A stretch of DNA of 57,721 bases from an uncultured Photobacterium sp. (GCF_947502415.1 NZ_CANMZV010000016.1:61687-119407); one strand, 5' to 3'. Shown: positions 1 to 9,465, counted from the stretch's first letter. Made by a program: numbers and translations. Notes: a model not told the origin generated them from the letters alone.

Positions 1-321
1 AGTTTCGATTACCTTCTCCTGGTAAGTCAGACTTAAAATTCGAGCCCCCCAGGAAGAAAAACCGGCCAGTACAATTTTATCTCTGCTCACCTCTAGCTGA
101 ACCGGTAATTGATTAGTCTGATCCTGCCATTGCGCCGTGATTAACTGACTCGCAATTAACGTATTCCCAAGTTGCTCAGGTTCCGGCAAAGTCACTTGCA
201 TGCCGGGCCTGATCTCTACCTGATTCTGCATAACAGGCGAAGTCGATGACTGATTAGCACAGCCAGTCAGTACCGCCAGCAGTATTCCTGCCAGAAGCCA
301 GGGCTTCCATTGTCTGCTCAT
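1..321 (-). CDS. apeN: Aryl polyene cluster lipoprotein ApeN-like (DUF3261 type), 3' end missing
   Basis: The visible 107 residues start at ATG 319-321 with a lipoprotein signal: a hydrophobic stretch ending in the lipobox LTGC, so Cys21 is the likely lipidated residue. The rest has the look of the small DUF3261 lipoproteins that close APE export modules. The gene begins 1 nt after the MMPL transporter stop, so it is translationally linked to it. In APE systems such a lipoprotein sits with a LolA-like protein and an MMPL transporter and is thought to help place the polyene lipid in the outer membrane. The C-terminus runs off the left edge. The lipoprotein nature is clear; the family name rests largely on synteny. 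Confidence 0.72.
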   Translation of the reverse strand, partial: MSRQWKPWLLAGILLAVLTGCANQSSTSPVMQNQVEIRPGMQVTLPEPEQLGNTLIASQLITAQWQDQTNQLPVQLEVSRDKIVLAGFSSWGARILSLTYQEKVIET

Positions 322-322
322 G

Positions 323-2725
323 TTAACGTTGTACCTCGTTCGCTAATTCTATTGGCTTTTTAGCCTCACCGCCCAAAGCAAGCGGGGCCAATAACCAAGC
401 CGTTAATATTCCCGTTAACACTGTGATACCGAAGCCGTGTATCGCCTGCGTCTCACTCAATGCCAGCAAGCCGAAAGACAAAATCGTTGTAATTGCAGAC
501 AAGCTTATCGCCAGCAAGGTACTGTGTGCCCCACTGTTACTGCGAGCATCAATAGTACTGCGCTCCTCTCTCACACTGTGTGCTTCAGTATCGCGTAACT
601 TGGAATGCTCAGCAAAAAACAGGGTGTAGTCTATCCCGATCCCCAGAATTAAGAACAAGCCAAGCAAATTAAACAAGTTCAGTGGTGTTCCTGAAAATCC
701 GGTAACAGCAATGCCAATAAAGCACGCAATCACAGGCGGGGTAATAACCCTGACAGCTTTATTCAATCCATATCGCCAGCTAAGGATCGCCAGGATAACG
801 CCTACAGCAGCGAACAATAGCTGTGTAATGCGAGAACGGTACTCCGCAAAAATTGAAGATACCTCTTTCGCCTTATCGAGATAACTCACAGCAGTGCTTT
901 CTGAGGCAAGCGTCTGAATTATTTCATGATTTTCAACACCTTTGAGCAAAATCACCGCAGATTGCGAGCCATTAACCTCACCTAGCCACAAAAATCGTAA
1001 TGGGGATGAAACAGGTGAATCAAGAAACTGCCTGACTGTTAAAGGTTTAAAGTCCTGCTCAAGCTCAATATCGGAGTTCAGCTGAAGAGTCTGACTCAGC
1101 AACGTCCCCTGCGCCTGATAAAGCTGGCGCACAAGTTCGTAGTTCTCTGCCTGCTGTTGCTCTGATGGTACGTACTGATGAATACTCTGGTAGCCTTCTA
1201 AAGCCCCTTCAATACGCAGCTTATCAAGCTCAGTACCAACATGCTCCAGCTGAACCAGCAACTCATCTTCGCTGCCAGACCTAACCAACAGCATCTGCTG
1301 ACTGCCACTAACGCCGGAAATCGCTTTAATCGTTTCTTCCTGCTGCTTCAAACTCACTGGCATCGCCTGTAACTGACGAATATCATCGTTGTATCCCGCA
1401 CGGGATAAGCCGATTACAGCCATAATCAGGCAAAGCGCCGGAACAGCTAACCTTACGGTTCGACTTTTCCAGGCTTGTAGCCACATCTCCATCAAACCAA
1501 CCATCGGGATCGGCACTAACTTGCCCGGATGTGCGGCCAATATCGGATACCAGCACACCACCGTCGCATATGCCGCAGCCAAACCGACCGCCGAAAACAG
1601 CGACAATTGCTGAAGGCCCGGAAATGGCGCAACCATCATACACAAATAGCCAATCAAGCTCATCGCCAAGCCAAGGGAAATGGCTGCAAAAATATGCTTC
1701 AGCCCCTGACGAGGGTTCCAGTCTTTGCCTGCCGAAAGCCGCTCTGTCAAAAAATGGAATGCATAGTCAATTGATACACCGATCAGGCTAGCCCCAAATA
1801 CCAAGCTAAATAAATGGACCTTGCCGAAAACGGCCACAGTAAGTACAAAGGCGGTTAGCAAACCACAGCTAATTGACAACAGGGCCAGCGCAAGCGGTAA
1901 CGGGCTGCGGTAAACGACCAGCAGCAAGGTTATAACCCCCAGCAAAGAGCCCAAACCTATGGTACTGATTTCACCTTTGGCACTATTGGTGCCATGGGCA
2001 GCATAAAAAATCACACCGGTATGAAGAACTTCAACTCCGTATTCATCACCAACCTCAGCTTCCAGTGCAGTCAACGCCGGCAGCATCTCCTGCAAATCAA
2101 GGCTGTAGGCCGATCCGGCAAGATCTGCCGAGATCAAGACATAATCCTGCCCCTGATAGCTTGTCGACAGAAAACCATTTTTCAGAGTCACATTTCCGGT
2201 ATGTTTGCTCAGCAGAGATAAGTAATCGCGAAATAGCAAAAACGGATCAGACTGCAGCTCCCTGCCTGTGACCCCCGAAAAAGGATTGTACAAAGCTTGA
2301 AGCACGGTTTGTACCTGCCCGGTCGGATTATTCTGTAAGCTGATTTTTTGTTCTGGAGTGAGAAACTGTGCCCGTTTATGGAAATAGAGCTGGCCCCATG
2401 CCTGCTGCTGTGATTGGCTAAGCTTTGCGGTAACAGCACTGAACATTCCCAACTCATTAAGTGCTTGGGAAAAGTGCTCAGCGGCATCAAACAGTTGCGA
2501 TTTGCTCGAACTGCCAATAGTAAATAATACTTTATCGCTCATGCTGGCAGCGACCTGATCAAAGGCAGCCTGAGCAGCAGGATCCTGTCGATTTTCAGGC
2601 AATAAAGCGAGAATATTGGTTTCAATCGGCGCCTGTTGACGCACAAGTAATTGGTTGCCGAACACACCGACGACTGCCAGCATGATCAACAACCATAATG
2701 ATGCAAGTTTAGAATTTGAAGGCAC
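323..2725 (-). CDS. apeM: MMPL/RND-family exporter of the aryl polyene cluster
   Basis: An 800-residue inner-membrane protein with the RND/MMPL plan: one N-terminal membrane helix (about 9-25), a large periplasmic domain (about 30-245), a five- to six-helix bundle (about 250-400), a second periplasmic domain (about 450-630), then a second bundle (about 640-790). Both bundles carry the sterol-sensing-like GxxxD pattern (GVSIDYAFHF and GIGIDYTLFF), in which the Asp is typical of proton-coupled transport. It overlaps apeL by 17 nt and is followed 1 nt later by apeN. By analogy with other APE clusters it should move the aryl polyene lipid or its precursor across the inner membrane. The substrate is inferred from context. 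Confidence 0.88.
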   Translation of the reverse strand: MPSNSKLASLWLLIMLAVVGVFGNQLLVRQQAPIETNILALLPENRQDPAAQAAFDQVAASMSDKVLFTIGSSSKSQLFDAAEHFSQALNELGMFSAVTAKLSQSQQQAWGQLYFHKRAQFLTPEQKISLQNNPTGQVQTVLQALYNPFSGVTGRELQSDPFLLFRDYLSLLSKHTGNVTLKNGFLSTSYQGQDYVLISADLAGSAYSLDLQEMLPALTALEAEVGDEYGVEVLHTGVIFYAAHGTNSAKGEISTIGLGSLLGVITLLLVVYRSPLPLALALLSISCGLLTAFVLTVAVFGKVHLFSLVFGASLIGVSIDYAFHFLTERLSAGKDWNPRQGLKHIFAAISLGLAMSLIGYLCMMVAPFPGLQQLSLFSAVGLAAAYATVVCWYPILAAHPGKLVPIPMVGLMEMWLQAWKSRTVRLAVPALCLIMAVIGLSRAGYNDDIRQLQAMPVSLKQQEETIKAISGVSGSQQMLLVRSGSEDELLVQLEHVGTELDKLRIEGALEGYQSIHQYVPSEQQQAENYELVRQLYQAQGTLLSQTLQLNSDIELEQDFKPLTVRQFLDSPVSSPLRFLWLGEVNGSQSAVILLKGVENHEIIQTLASESTAVSYLDKAKEVSSIFAEYRSRITQLLFAAVGVILAILSWRYGLNKAVRVITPPVIACFIGIAVTGFSGTPLNLFNLLGLFLILGIGIDYTLFFAEHSKLRDTEAHSVREERSTIDARSNSGAHSTLLAISLSAITTILSFGLLALSETQAIHGFGITVLTGILTAWLLAPLALGGEAKKPIELANEVQR

Positions 2726-3374
2726 GTTGTTCGTTTTCGCTTAATTCTGTCGGCGCTGTACGTTGATTGCTAAACGTTATATCGGTAACGTCTCCGCGAA
2801 CCTCTGTCAAAGTCAGCTGCTCGATAAAGCGATCACCCGTTAAGCGAATGGTCTTAAATACGGCATTCAATGGTGCTGATTTGGGCGTCAGCACCAACAA
2901 CCATTTATCCTCAGAGCCACTATCAAGCAATTTGATATCAAATTGCTCGTTAAGCTGGCTGGTGTCACCTTTAAACAGTGACAGGAATACATGGCTGAAG
3001 TAAAACACCATCGGATTTTGCTCCGCAGCAACCACCTGCGGCTTGCTATCGCCGAACTGCTGACTCAACTTGTTCTGAGTCAGGATCAAAGACACCGGGA
3101 ACGGTTGGGTTTGCTGCCAGTGCAACCCCTGCTCCTGTGCCAATAAAAATTGTCCTTCAGACTTCAGCGGCGCACTGAACATTTCCATTTTTCGAACCTG
3201 CTCAAAATCACCACGCACTAATGTCTGGGTCGACAATTGCTGCTGTAATTGAGGTAGGGTTATCGCGTTAACAGCAGGGGAAAAGCCCCCGGCAATGAAA
3301 GAAGAAAACCCTAAAACACAGGCAGCAACATAAAGCTTTAAACGGGCAAAACGATAACTAGTTTGTGCTGGCAT
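2709..3374 (-). CDS. apeL: LolA-like periplasmic carrier of the aryl polyene cluster
   Basis: A 221-residue protein with an N-terminal signal peptide (hydrophobic core about 14-33, likely cleavage near Ala37). The mature part resembles LolA-type half-barrels: LPQLQQQLS, a FEQVRKM strand, a GLHWQQTQP strand, and alternating short strands to the end. LolA proteins carry lipidated cargo across the periplasm; here the partner is probably the MMPL exporter, whose gene overlaps its 3' end by 17 nt. Its own 5' end overlaps the thioesterase gene by 17 nt, so the export and thioesterase genes are tightly coupled. It is a cluster-specific paralogue, not the housekeeping LolA, judging by its location. 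Confidence 0.82.
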   Translation of the reverse strand: MPAQTSYRFARLKLYVAACVLGFSSFIAGGFSPAVNAITLPQLQQQLSTQTLVRGDFEQVRKMEMFSAPLKSEGQFLLAQEQGLHWQQTQPFPVSLILTQNKLSQQFGDSKPQVVAAEQNPMVFYFSHVFLSLFKGDTSQLNEQFDIKLLDSGSEDKWLLVLTPKSAPLNAVFKTIRLTGDRFIEQLTLTEVRGDVTDITFSNQRTAPTELSENEQRAFKF

Positions 3375-3795
3375 ACCAACTTTCTACCTTATCAGTAAAT
3401 ACCTTCGGTGAAACAAGGCTCATTTCACCATCCTCTGTACTCACAGCCACCTGCATTGTGTGTGCCTTGGTCATACGATCACCACTTTTCGCATCATAGA
3501 TCACGTAATCAACCCGCAAGCGGTTCTCCCACTCCGTCAGCGTCGCTACAACACGGATTTCATGGTTAAAAGGGATTGGTTTAACGTATTTAACCCGGGT
3601 GTCGATGACTGGCCATACATGGCCAGACTCCTGCATCTCATGATAGCTATAATTGAGTTTTCCCATCAGCACCCGACGTGCTTCTTCAAAAAAACGAAAA
3701 TAATTACCGTGATAAACAACCCCCATCGGGTCCGCATCCTGAAAAGACGTCAAAATAGTAACTTCAGAACTCAATGCCGGCATATTCTCTGTCAT
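3358..3795 (-). CDS. apeK: Hotdog-fold acyl thioesterase (4HBT type) of the aryl polyene cluster
   Basis: A 145-residue single-domain hotdog protein. The signature ADPMGVVYHGNYFRFFEEAR is the 4-hydroxybenzoyl-CoA thioesterase/YbgC type, with Asp as the presumed catalytic residue. Two adjacent ATG codons exist; the second (ending at 3795) lies 6 nt from AAGGG and is preferred. In APE pathways a thioesterase of this kind is proposed to release or edit acyl-ACP intermediates. The gene lies 14 nt downstream of the ammonia lyase stop and overlaps apeL. The family is certain, the cluster role is inferred from synteny. Confidence 0.85.
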   Translation of the reverse strand: MTENMPALSSEVTILTSFQDADPMGVVYHGNYFRFFEEARRVLMGKLNYSYHEMQESGHVWPVIDTRVKYVKPIPFNHEIRVVATLTEWENRLRVDYVIYDAKSGDRMTKAHTMQVAVSTEDGEMSLVSPKVFTDKVESWYASTN

Positions 3796-3812
3796 CATCT
3801 TCCCTTGCTTAA

Positions 3813-5345
3813 TTAATACAGCATCCAGTGTTGCTGTTGGATCCTAGCCATAAAGTGGCGGAGATCATGCTCCAGCGGACGATCTTCCTCTACGAAACTG
3901 AACTCGCTAAGCACCAGTTCATTCATCGTTTTCAGCGCCAGGCTCATATTCTGCTCATCAAGCTCATTACGACGCTTGCGAATTTCCAAAGCCTGAGTCG
4001 CGGCCAACAATGACGCCGAAGCCACCTGCTCAGTCAGCTCCAATACGCGCAAACAATCACGTGAAGCAATCGTCCCCATGCTCACCTTGTCCTGGTTGTG
4101 ACACTCTGTCGAGCGAGAAAACACGCTTGCAGGCATGGTGTGTTTCAATGCTTCAGCCGTCCAGGCAGAAATACCGATCTGAACCGCTTTAAAACCATGG
4201 TTAATAGGCTTGCGCTCACCTTCTGCACCCGTCAGGTTAAAAGGCAGGCCATTGTTGAACTTATAATCCATCAATTGGGCCATCTGGCGATCCAGCAAGT
4301 CAGCAATATTAGCAACGGCTGTTTTCAGCGTATCCATCGCCATAGCAATATGACCACCGTAGAAATGACCACCATGAAGCACACGCTCATTATCACCGTC
4401 AATGATCGGATTATCGTTAGCACTGTTTAGTTCGTTTTCAATAAGCTGACGCAGCCACGGCAGGCTATCTTGCAGTACCCCAATCACATGCGGAGCACAA
4501 CGAAGCGAATAACGGTCCTGAAGGCGGTCGCTATTACGTGGTGGACAATCCGCCTGAAGATCCGAACGCAACCAACCAGCGATTTGCTGCTGACCCGGGT
4601 GCGGTTTCACCGCGAACAGGGCTTCATCAAAATGAAAGTCATTACCCTGCATGCCAACTGATACCATTGAGGTAATTCTTGTCGCCAGCTGCGCAAGATA
4701 TTCAGCGCGCTTATAAGCAATACATGCCAGCGCCGTCATCACTGATGTACCGTTCATCAATGCCAGGCCTTCTTTCGGCTTTAGCTTGATTGGTGTGATA
4801 TTCAATTCGGCAAACACTTCAGCCGTCGGACGAATTTCACCTTTGTAGAGCACTTCACGCTCGCCAATCAATGCCGCGGCAAGATAAGAAAGCGGCGTCA
4901 GGTCACCACTGGCACCAACCGATCCTTCCTGCGGGATACGCGGAGCAATGTCATTGTTGATCAGCGTAACGATCTGATTTAGCAGATCGTGAGAAACACC
5001 GGAAACCCCTTGCGACAAAGAACACAGGCGCGTTGCTAACACAGCACGAGCCTGCTGGTGATCCAGGTTCTCACCCATACCACAACCGTGGAAACGAGTC
5101 AGATGCAATGGCAGTTCATCAACCAGGTTTGGCGGAATCGCAACGGTACATGAGTCACCATATCCGGTAGTTACACCATAAATGACACCTTCTTCTTTAA
5201 GCAACCGCTCAAGAAAGGCAACACCACGGTCGATCTTAGCTTGATATTCAGGGCAGCCGTTCATTTCAGCCGACGACCCATTTGCCACGGCCATGACGTC
5301 TTCAATGGTCAGGCGCTCAGCACCAAATTTAATTGTTTGTTGCAT
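3813..5345 (-). CDS. Aromatic amino acid ammonia lyase (HAL/TAL/PAL family) in the aryl polyene cluster
   Basis: A 510-residue member of the MIO-dependent lyases. The Ala145-Ser146-Gly147 triad that cyclises to the MIO electrophile lies in GSVGASGDLTPLSYL, and the catalytic tyrosine is Tyr56 in YGVTTGYG. The residues aligned to the substrate-selectivity pair are Phe85-His86 (RFHGCG), neither the classical His-Leu of tyrosine lyases, Phe-Leu of plant PAL nor Ser-His of histidine lyases, so the substrate cannot be fixed by reading alone. ATG 5345 is chosen because it starts 1 nt after the preceding stop; an in-frame start at 5369 would overlap that gene. No hut genes are nearby. In Vibrio-type APE clusters such a lyase is thought to make a cinnamate or coumarate starter. 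Confidence 0.9.
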   Translation of the reverse strand: MQQTIKFGAERLTIEDVMAVANGSSAEMNGCPEYQAKIDRGVAFLERLLKEEGVIYGVTTGYGDSCTVAIPPNLVDELPLHLTRFHGCGMGENLDHQQARAVLATRLCSLSQGVSGVSHDLLNQIVTLINNDIAPRIPQEGSVGASGDLTPLSYLAAALIGEREVLYKGEIRPTAEVFAELNITPIKLKPKEGLALMNGTSVMTALACIAYKRAEYLAQLATRITSMVSVGMQGNDFHFDEALFAVKPHPGQQQIAGWLRSDLQADCPPRNSDRLQDRYSLRCAPHVIGVLQDSLPWLRQLIENELNSANDNPIIDGDNERVLHGGHFYGGHIAMAMDTLKTAVANIADLLDRQMAQLMDYKFNNGLPFNLTGAEGERKPINHGFKAVQIGISAWTAEALKHTMPASVFSRSTECHNQDKVSMGTIASRDCLRVLELTEQVASASLLAATQALEIRKRRNELDEQNMSLALKTMNELVLSEFSFVEEDRPLEHDLRHFMARIQQQHWMLY

Positions 5346-5346
5346 A

Positions 5347-7035
5347 TTATTTCGCATCTTTCTTTCCACTTAACTGCCAGAAGTTAAAAAAGTTAAACCA
5401 CTGCAGAGGGGCCTGAAGAGTATACTTTTCAAGACGTCTGGCATATTGGCTTACTACGGCTTTCAGGGCTTCTTCCCTTTGCCCTCTCGGTAATTTAATT
5501 TGTTCACTGAAAGGCTCAAAGTAAACGTTGAAGTGCGGCGTTGGCTTACTGTCATCCCGCAAACCAAACAGCAAATAAACCGGAGCCTTCAATACGGCAC
5601 TCAACATAAACGGGCCCTGAGGGAACGGTGCAGGCTTACCTAAAAAGTCAGCCCACACCACACGTTGTTCTTTCGTTACAGATGTACGGTCACCGACAAT
5701 CACCACCCACTCGCCTTGTTCAAGCTTCTGCTGCAGTAAAATTGCCGTATCTGGCCCAAGTTGGCTAACTTGGATCAAGTTCAGATCTGAATTCGGGTTT
5801 ACCGCTTTCATCACGGCATTAAAACGCTCGGCATGTTCAGTAAAAACCAAAGCGTTGATTTTCACATTTTCATAGTTTTGGCTTAAGGCTCGGCACAGCT
5901 CAAGGTTACCCAGGTGAGATCCCAGGATCACAATACCGCGCTTTTCCGCAGTAATAGCATCAAAATGCTCCTGACCATGTACCGTCAAGTTATCAAATGA
6001 AAAATCGCCTTTCCACGCAGCCAATTTATCGAGCATGGTATGGCCAAATGACAATAAATGCTGATAACTGTTCAAATTCGAAGGCAGAGTGATGCCTTGT
6101 TCCAACGCATATGTTTTCAGCTGAGCCAAAAATTCCTCAGAGGAAAGCCGAGCCGACTTACCTGCCTTATGGTAATAGGCAATAACCAGCTTCAATAAGA
6201 AATTGAAAGCACGTCGCCCCAAGAACGAATACACGAAAAGCAGGGTTTTGATACCAAGAATAGTTCCACGCTCGGCATGAGAAGACCAATGATGTACCTG
6301 ACCGGGTTCACGCTTAAGCAAAGCCGGGATACGTGGCAACATACCAAAGAACAACCGGGTATGCATAGCGCTGATTTTGATGTTATCCCATAAGGCATCA
6401 AAGTGAGAAATGCCACCTTCAGGATAAATTACTTTAGTATCAACAAATCGAATATCACAGCCGTCCCAATACATCCGGACCAAAATTTCAGTATCGAAGT
6501 CCATCCGGCGGCCAATCTTGTTGCGCTCCAGCACTTTAATCGTACGCCCTATCGGATACGAACGAAAACCGCACATACTGTCTTTAATGGCAAATGACAG
6601 AGTCTCAATCCAAACCCAAATATGGGTTGCATAGCGGCCATAGAGACGCGCTTTCGGAACTGAGTCATCATACACAGGTTGACCGGAAACCAATGAAGTC
6701 AAATGGCTTGAAGATTCATCAATTAATTTAGGCAGGGCATCAAGATCATGCTGACCGTCAGCATCAATTTGAATTGCGTGTGTAAAGCTTTGCCGGAACG
6801 CTTCGTAAATTCCCGCCATCACCGCGCTTCCCTTACCTTGGTTTTCTGACAAAGTAACAAGGGTTACATTTTCTCTTTTTGCCTGCTCTGCGAGAATAGC
6901 CTTTGTATCACAATCACTACCATCATCGACAATAATGATTGGATACTGAAAACTTAGCAGCGAATCAATGACCGCAGGGACAGTCCTGCCATGGTTATAG
7001 CAAGGAATAAGAAAACAAGGGTGAAATGTAGTCAT
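5347..7035 (-). CDS. apeJ: Fused glycosyltransferase 2 / LpxL-type acyltransferase of the aryl polyene cluster
   Basis: A 562-residue two-domain protein. Residues 1 to about 240 are a GT2 glycosyltransferase (FLIPCYNHG, IIIVDDGSD and the DxD motif in QIDADGQHD). Residues about 290-545 are a lysophospholipid/lipid A acyltransferase-like domain with the HX4-acid motif in LGSHLGNLELCRAL and a GDRTS segment. The fusion is characteristic of APE clusters and implies that the polyene chain is built into a glycolipid: one half adds a sugar, the other an acyl chain. The gene overlaps apeI by one base (TAATG) and ends 1 nt before the ammonia lyase start. Sugar and acyl donors are unknown. Confidence 0.88.
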   Translation of the reverse strand: MTTFHPCFLIPCYNHGRTVPAVIDSLLSFQYPIIIVDDGSDCDTKAILAEQAKRENVTLVTLSENQGKGSAVMAGIYEAFRQSFTHAIQIDADGQHDLDALPKLIDESSSHLTSLVSGQPVYDDSVPKARLYGRYATHIWVWIETLSFAIKDSMCGFRSYPIGRTIKVLERNKIGRRMDFDTEILVRMYWDGCDIRFVDTKVIYPEGGISHFDALWDNIKISAMHTRLFFGMLPRIPALLKREPGQVHHWSSHAERGTILGIKTLLFVYSFLGRRAFNFLLKLVIAYYHKAGKSARLSSEEFLAQLKTYALEQGITLPSNLNSYQHLLSFGHTMLDKLAAWKGDFSFDNLTVHGQEHFDAITAEKRGIVILGSHLGNLELCRALSQNYENVKINALVFTEHAERFNAVMKAVNPNSDLNLIQVSQLGPDTAILLQQKLEQGEWVVIVGDRTSVTKEQRVVWADFLGKPAPFPQGPFMLSAVLKAPVYLLFGLRDDSKPTPHFNVYFEPFSEQIKLPRGQREEALKAVVSQYARRLEKYTLQAPLQWFNFFNFWQLSGKKDAK

Positions 7036-7403
7036 TACGCTGTTACCAGTTTGATCCGCCCTGAAGAGTGAGTTACGCCTTCGGGCTCACCATCATTAGC
7101 CGAGCTATAGCTAAAATGCAGCTTTCCTTTCTCTGCAGACCAGTCTAGAGTCAGCTTGACAATACCATCAGGTAAAATTGGCTCTTGGAATTTAATCACT
7201 TCCATTCCTGCAAACTTGGCAGGCGTATTCAACAAGGTTTTTCCGTAATAAACAGCCCAGTCGATCTGAGTAACGCCGGGCAAAAGTGGGAATGATGTAA
7301 AATGCCCTTGAAAATCAACGATGTCAGCATCCACTTTTAGCGTTAGTACCGCACTGTTGTCAGTAACTTTTTGTTCGATAATGGTCGGCTTACGTTTATT
7401 CAC
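7035..7403 (-). CDS. apeI: ApeI-like 3-hydroxyacyl-ACP dehydratase, hotdog fold
   Basis: A 122-residue FabZ/FabA-like hotdog protein. The segment FQGHFTSFPLLPGVTQIDWA holds the catalytic-type histidine and the PGV turn of FabZ relatives. In APE synthesis ApeI partners ApeP to dehydrate the 3-hydroxyacyl-ACP formed in each round, giving the conjugated double bonds. The ApeP-type partner is not in the window and should lie past the left edge. The start overlaps the stop of nothing upstream, but its own stop shares one base with the apeJ start, fixing the frame relationship of the operon. Length is normal for the family. Confidence 0.85.
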   Translation of the reverse strand: MNKRKPTIIEQKVTDNSAVLTLKVDADIVDFQGHFTSFPLLPGVTQIDWAVYYGKTLLNTPAKFAGMEVIKFQEPILPDGIVKLTLDWSAEKGKLHFSYSSANDGEPEGVTHSSGRIKLVTA

Positions 7404-7443
7404 TGTTTTTCTGCCATTTGGTGATTTGTTATAGCTATATGCG

Positions 7444-8868
7444 CTATTTAAAAAATTGTTCCAGATCCTTTACGAGTCGCTTACCCTGACTATTTAAAGG
7501 GATTTCATCCACTACCCTAAAACGACGTGGCATACCAACTGGTTCAAGCCACTGACGTAACTGTTGCCGGAGCGCCAGCCAGAATTTCCCTTTGCCGATT
7601 GCTTCCATATGCAGCCTTCCCTCAGTGGTTAGAGTAATCACAGCGGCAATAATCAGCCTATTGCTATCATCCAGCGTCAATACAGCCGCTTCATCTATCC
7701 AGCTCAGCTGGCAAAGGCGTTGCTCGACCTCTGTCAATGAAATACGCTTTTCTTCTACTTTAACAACCCGGTCGGTGCGCCCCATCAGCATGAATCGGCG
7801 GTCACCGAGCAGCTGGCACTGATCACTTGTCTGATACCAACTTTTCGGGTCAATAAAAGGTGAGCACAAACGTAGGCATCCCTCGGCATTCAAATCAACA
7901 TCAATGGCATCGAAAAAACGCCAGGGAGTACTTGCCTGCTGCTGTTGGCGATAGCCAATTCCACCGGTTTCTGTACTTCCGAAAACCTCAAAAGGTAATT
8001 GTTCAAACAACTCGAAACTTCGTCGCGCCGCGGCTTCGGCCAAAGGGCCACCGGAAGAAAATACCGCACGGTAAGGCTTAGTACCAACCTCGTTATTAAG
8101 GCGCTTAAGTAAAGCGGGACTCGTGATCAATGTTGTATCAGGATCTGCTGATGCCATCACCTGTTCCGGGTAGCTTAAATCAGTTCGTTCAAAACAACGA
8201 CCGGCACACAGAGGCCAGAGCACACGGAAAAGCAACCCGTAAATATGTTGATGAGATACCGTGCTCACGACAAAAGAGTCGCATAGCTGCTTACCCCAGG
8301 TTCTCTCTAACTGGTTTATTTCGGCATCGATTAAGTCGAGCGTCTTAAAAATTGCCTTAGGCGTTCCGCTAGAACCGGATGTAAACAGAATAATTTTGAC
8401 TTCATTCAACGCAAGCTTGTAACTGGAAGCTTGCTCAAATGAACATAAACTGGAGTTGGTCTCTGAATCCGGAGCTAATGCCGCTGGAAGCACCGCCTGC
8501 GCGCACTCAAGGTGAGTCAGTTCTTTCCGGTCATGAATAAGTGCATCAAAGTGACAGACAAGTTCTGCCAGCGCTGCTGGTTGATGATTACCCGGCAGAA
8601 TGATTTCTTTACCGGCATGCGCAGCAGCCATAAAGGCAACGGCAAAGTAGTAACTATCATCAAAACAAAGAGCCCACCGTACATGTCGGCTCGCTTTTAA
8701 CTGGCATGATAATGACTGAACGTCAGCTTGATATTGTACCCAGGTCTTTTCGCCATCAGCACCTCGGGCTACTGGGTGTTCGCCCTTCCGAGCAGACACC
8801 AATAGTTCAGACAATGAACAGAACATAGCATTAGATTGAATTGCGTCTTCAACAACAAAGTTAGTCAT
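7444..8868 (-). CDS. apeH: AMP-dependent acyl-ACP synthetase-like ligase of the aryl polyene cluster
   Basis: A 474-residue ANL-superfamily adenylate-forming enzyme. Visible core motifs are the phosphate loop IILFTSGSSGTPKAIFK (about 160-176), the A5-like FEVFGSTETGGIGYR, the A7/A8 region ending in GRTDRVVKVEEKRISL, and a C-terminal catalytic lysine region NSQGKRLVKDL. In APE pathways this enzyme activates the aryl starter acid and loads it on an ACP. Together with the adjacent ammonia lyase this suggests a self-contained starter-supply route in which the lyase makes an aryl-acrylate that ApeH adenylates. It lies 40 nt upstream of apeI and 24 nt downstream of the apeG stop. Confidence 0.87.
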   Translation of the reverse strand: MTNFVVEDAIQSNAMFCSLSELLVSARKGEHPVARGADGEKTWVQYQADVQSLSCQLKASRHVRWALCFDDSYYFAVAFMAAAHAGKEIILPGNHQPAALAELVCHFDALIHDRKELTHLECAQAVLPAALAPDSETNSSLCSFEQASSYKLALNEVKIILFTSGSSGTPKAIFKTLDLIDAEINQLERTWGKQLCDSFVVSTVSHQHIYGLLFRVLWPLCAGRCFERTDLSYPEQVMASADPDTTLITSPALLKRLNNEVGTKPYRAVFSSGGPLAEAAARRSFELFEQLPFEVFGSTETGGIGYRQQQQASTPWRFFDAIDVDLNAEGCLRLCSPFIDPKSWYQTSDQCQLLGDRRFMLMGRTDRVVKVEEKRISLTEVEQRLCQLSWIDEAAVLTLDDSNRLIIAAVITLTTEGRLHMEAIGKGKFWLALRQQLRQWLEPVGMPRRFRVVDEIPLNSQGKRLVKDLEQFFK

Positions 8869-8892
8869 ATCCGGTTTTCTTCACAGCCTCAC

Positions 8893-9465
8893 TCAGTTAG
8901 TTACATCCATTTCTTTTCTAAGCAGCCACTGGCGAACTAACCACTCGCCAGCAAACAATAAACCCGCCAACAAATAACTAATTAGTCCGTTGTACAGTGT
9001 CCATACCGATAACGGCATAAAACAGGTTGCCAACGCAACCGTGCCATTTAGGACAAAAAAGCCGCACCATATTTTGGTAACTTTACGGGTATACACCACT
9101 CCGCTCGGAGCCAAATCAGGTTCCTGCAGACGAGCAAAACGCTCAATGATGCTCTGTTTTTGCCACAGACTGGCCATAAACAGGCCGAACATTAGTGAAT
9201 TGACAATCACAGGGTAGAAAGTCAACCAGCCTTGCTGTCGAAATAAAGTCCCCAGAAGGGTCAACGTAATTCCGGCACCACCACTGATCCAGGCGATATA
9301 CTTGAGCTCTTTTAAGCGCGCCTGGCCACCAGCAACAAGTCGGATCAGGAAAAGAACAGCTAAAATTCCGGCAACTGTCCCGAGCCCCCATTTGCTGAGA
9401 CCAAAAAACACAGCAAATGGATAAGCTAGCAGGACAATCGCCGATAATGCGGTCAGTAACCGCAT
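8893..9465 (-). CDS. apeG: APE cluster integral membrane protein (COG4648 type)
   Basis: A 190-residue protein with five to six hydrophobic helices spanning almost its full length (about 3-20, 27-44, 56-72, 82-101, 130-150, 153-172) and a basic C-terminal tail. No catalytic motif is visible. Proteins of this size and topology occupy the same position between the ACP genes and the AMP ligase in APE clusters and are annotated only as membrane proteins. The ATG shares its last base with the stop of the upstream ACP gene at 9465, giving strict translational coupling. Function is unknown; a role in anchoring the synthase or in lipid handling at the membrane would be speculation. Confidence 0.78.
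   Translation of the reverse strand: MRLLTALSAIVLLAYPFAVFFGLSKWGLGTVAGILAVLFLIRLVAGGQARLKELKYIAWISGGAGITLTLLGTLFRQQGWLTFYPVIVNSLMFGLFMASLWQKQSIIERFARLQEPDLAPSGVVYTRKVTKIWCGFFVLNGTVALATCFMPLSVWTLYNGLISYLLAGLLFAGEWLVRQWLLRKEMDVTN

Noticed and set aside
3813..5345. HutH of a histidine-utilisation operon.
   Set aside because: No hutU, hutI, hutG or hutC gene is near, while the surrounding genes are all APE-type.
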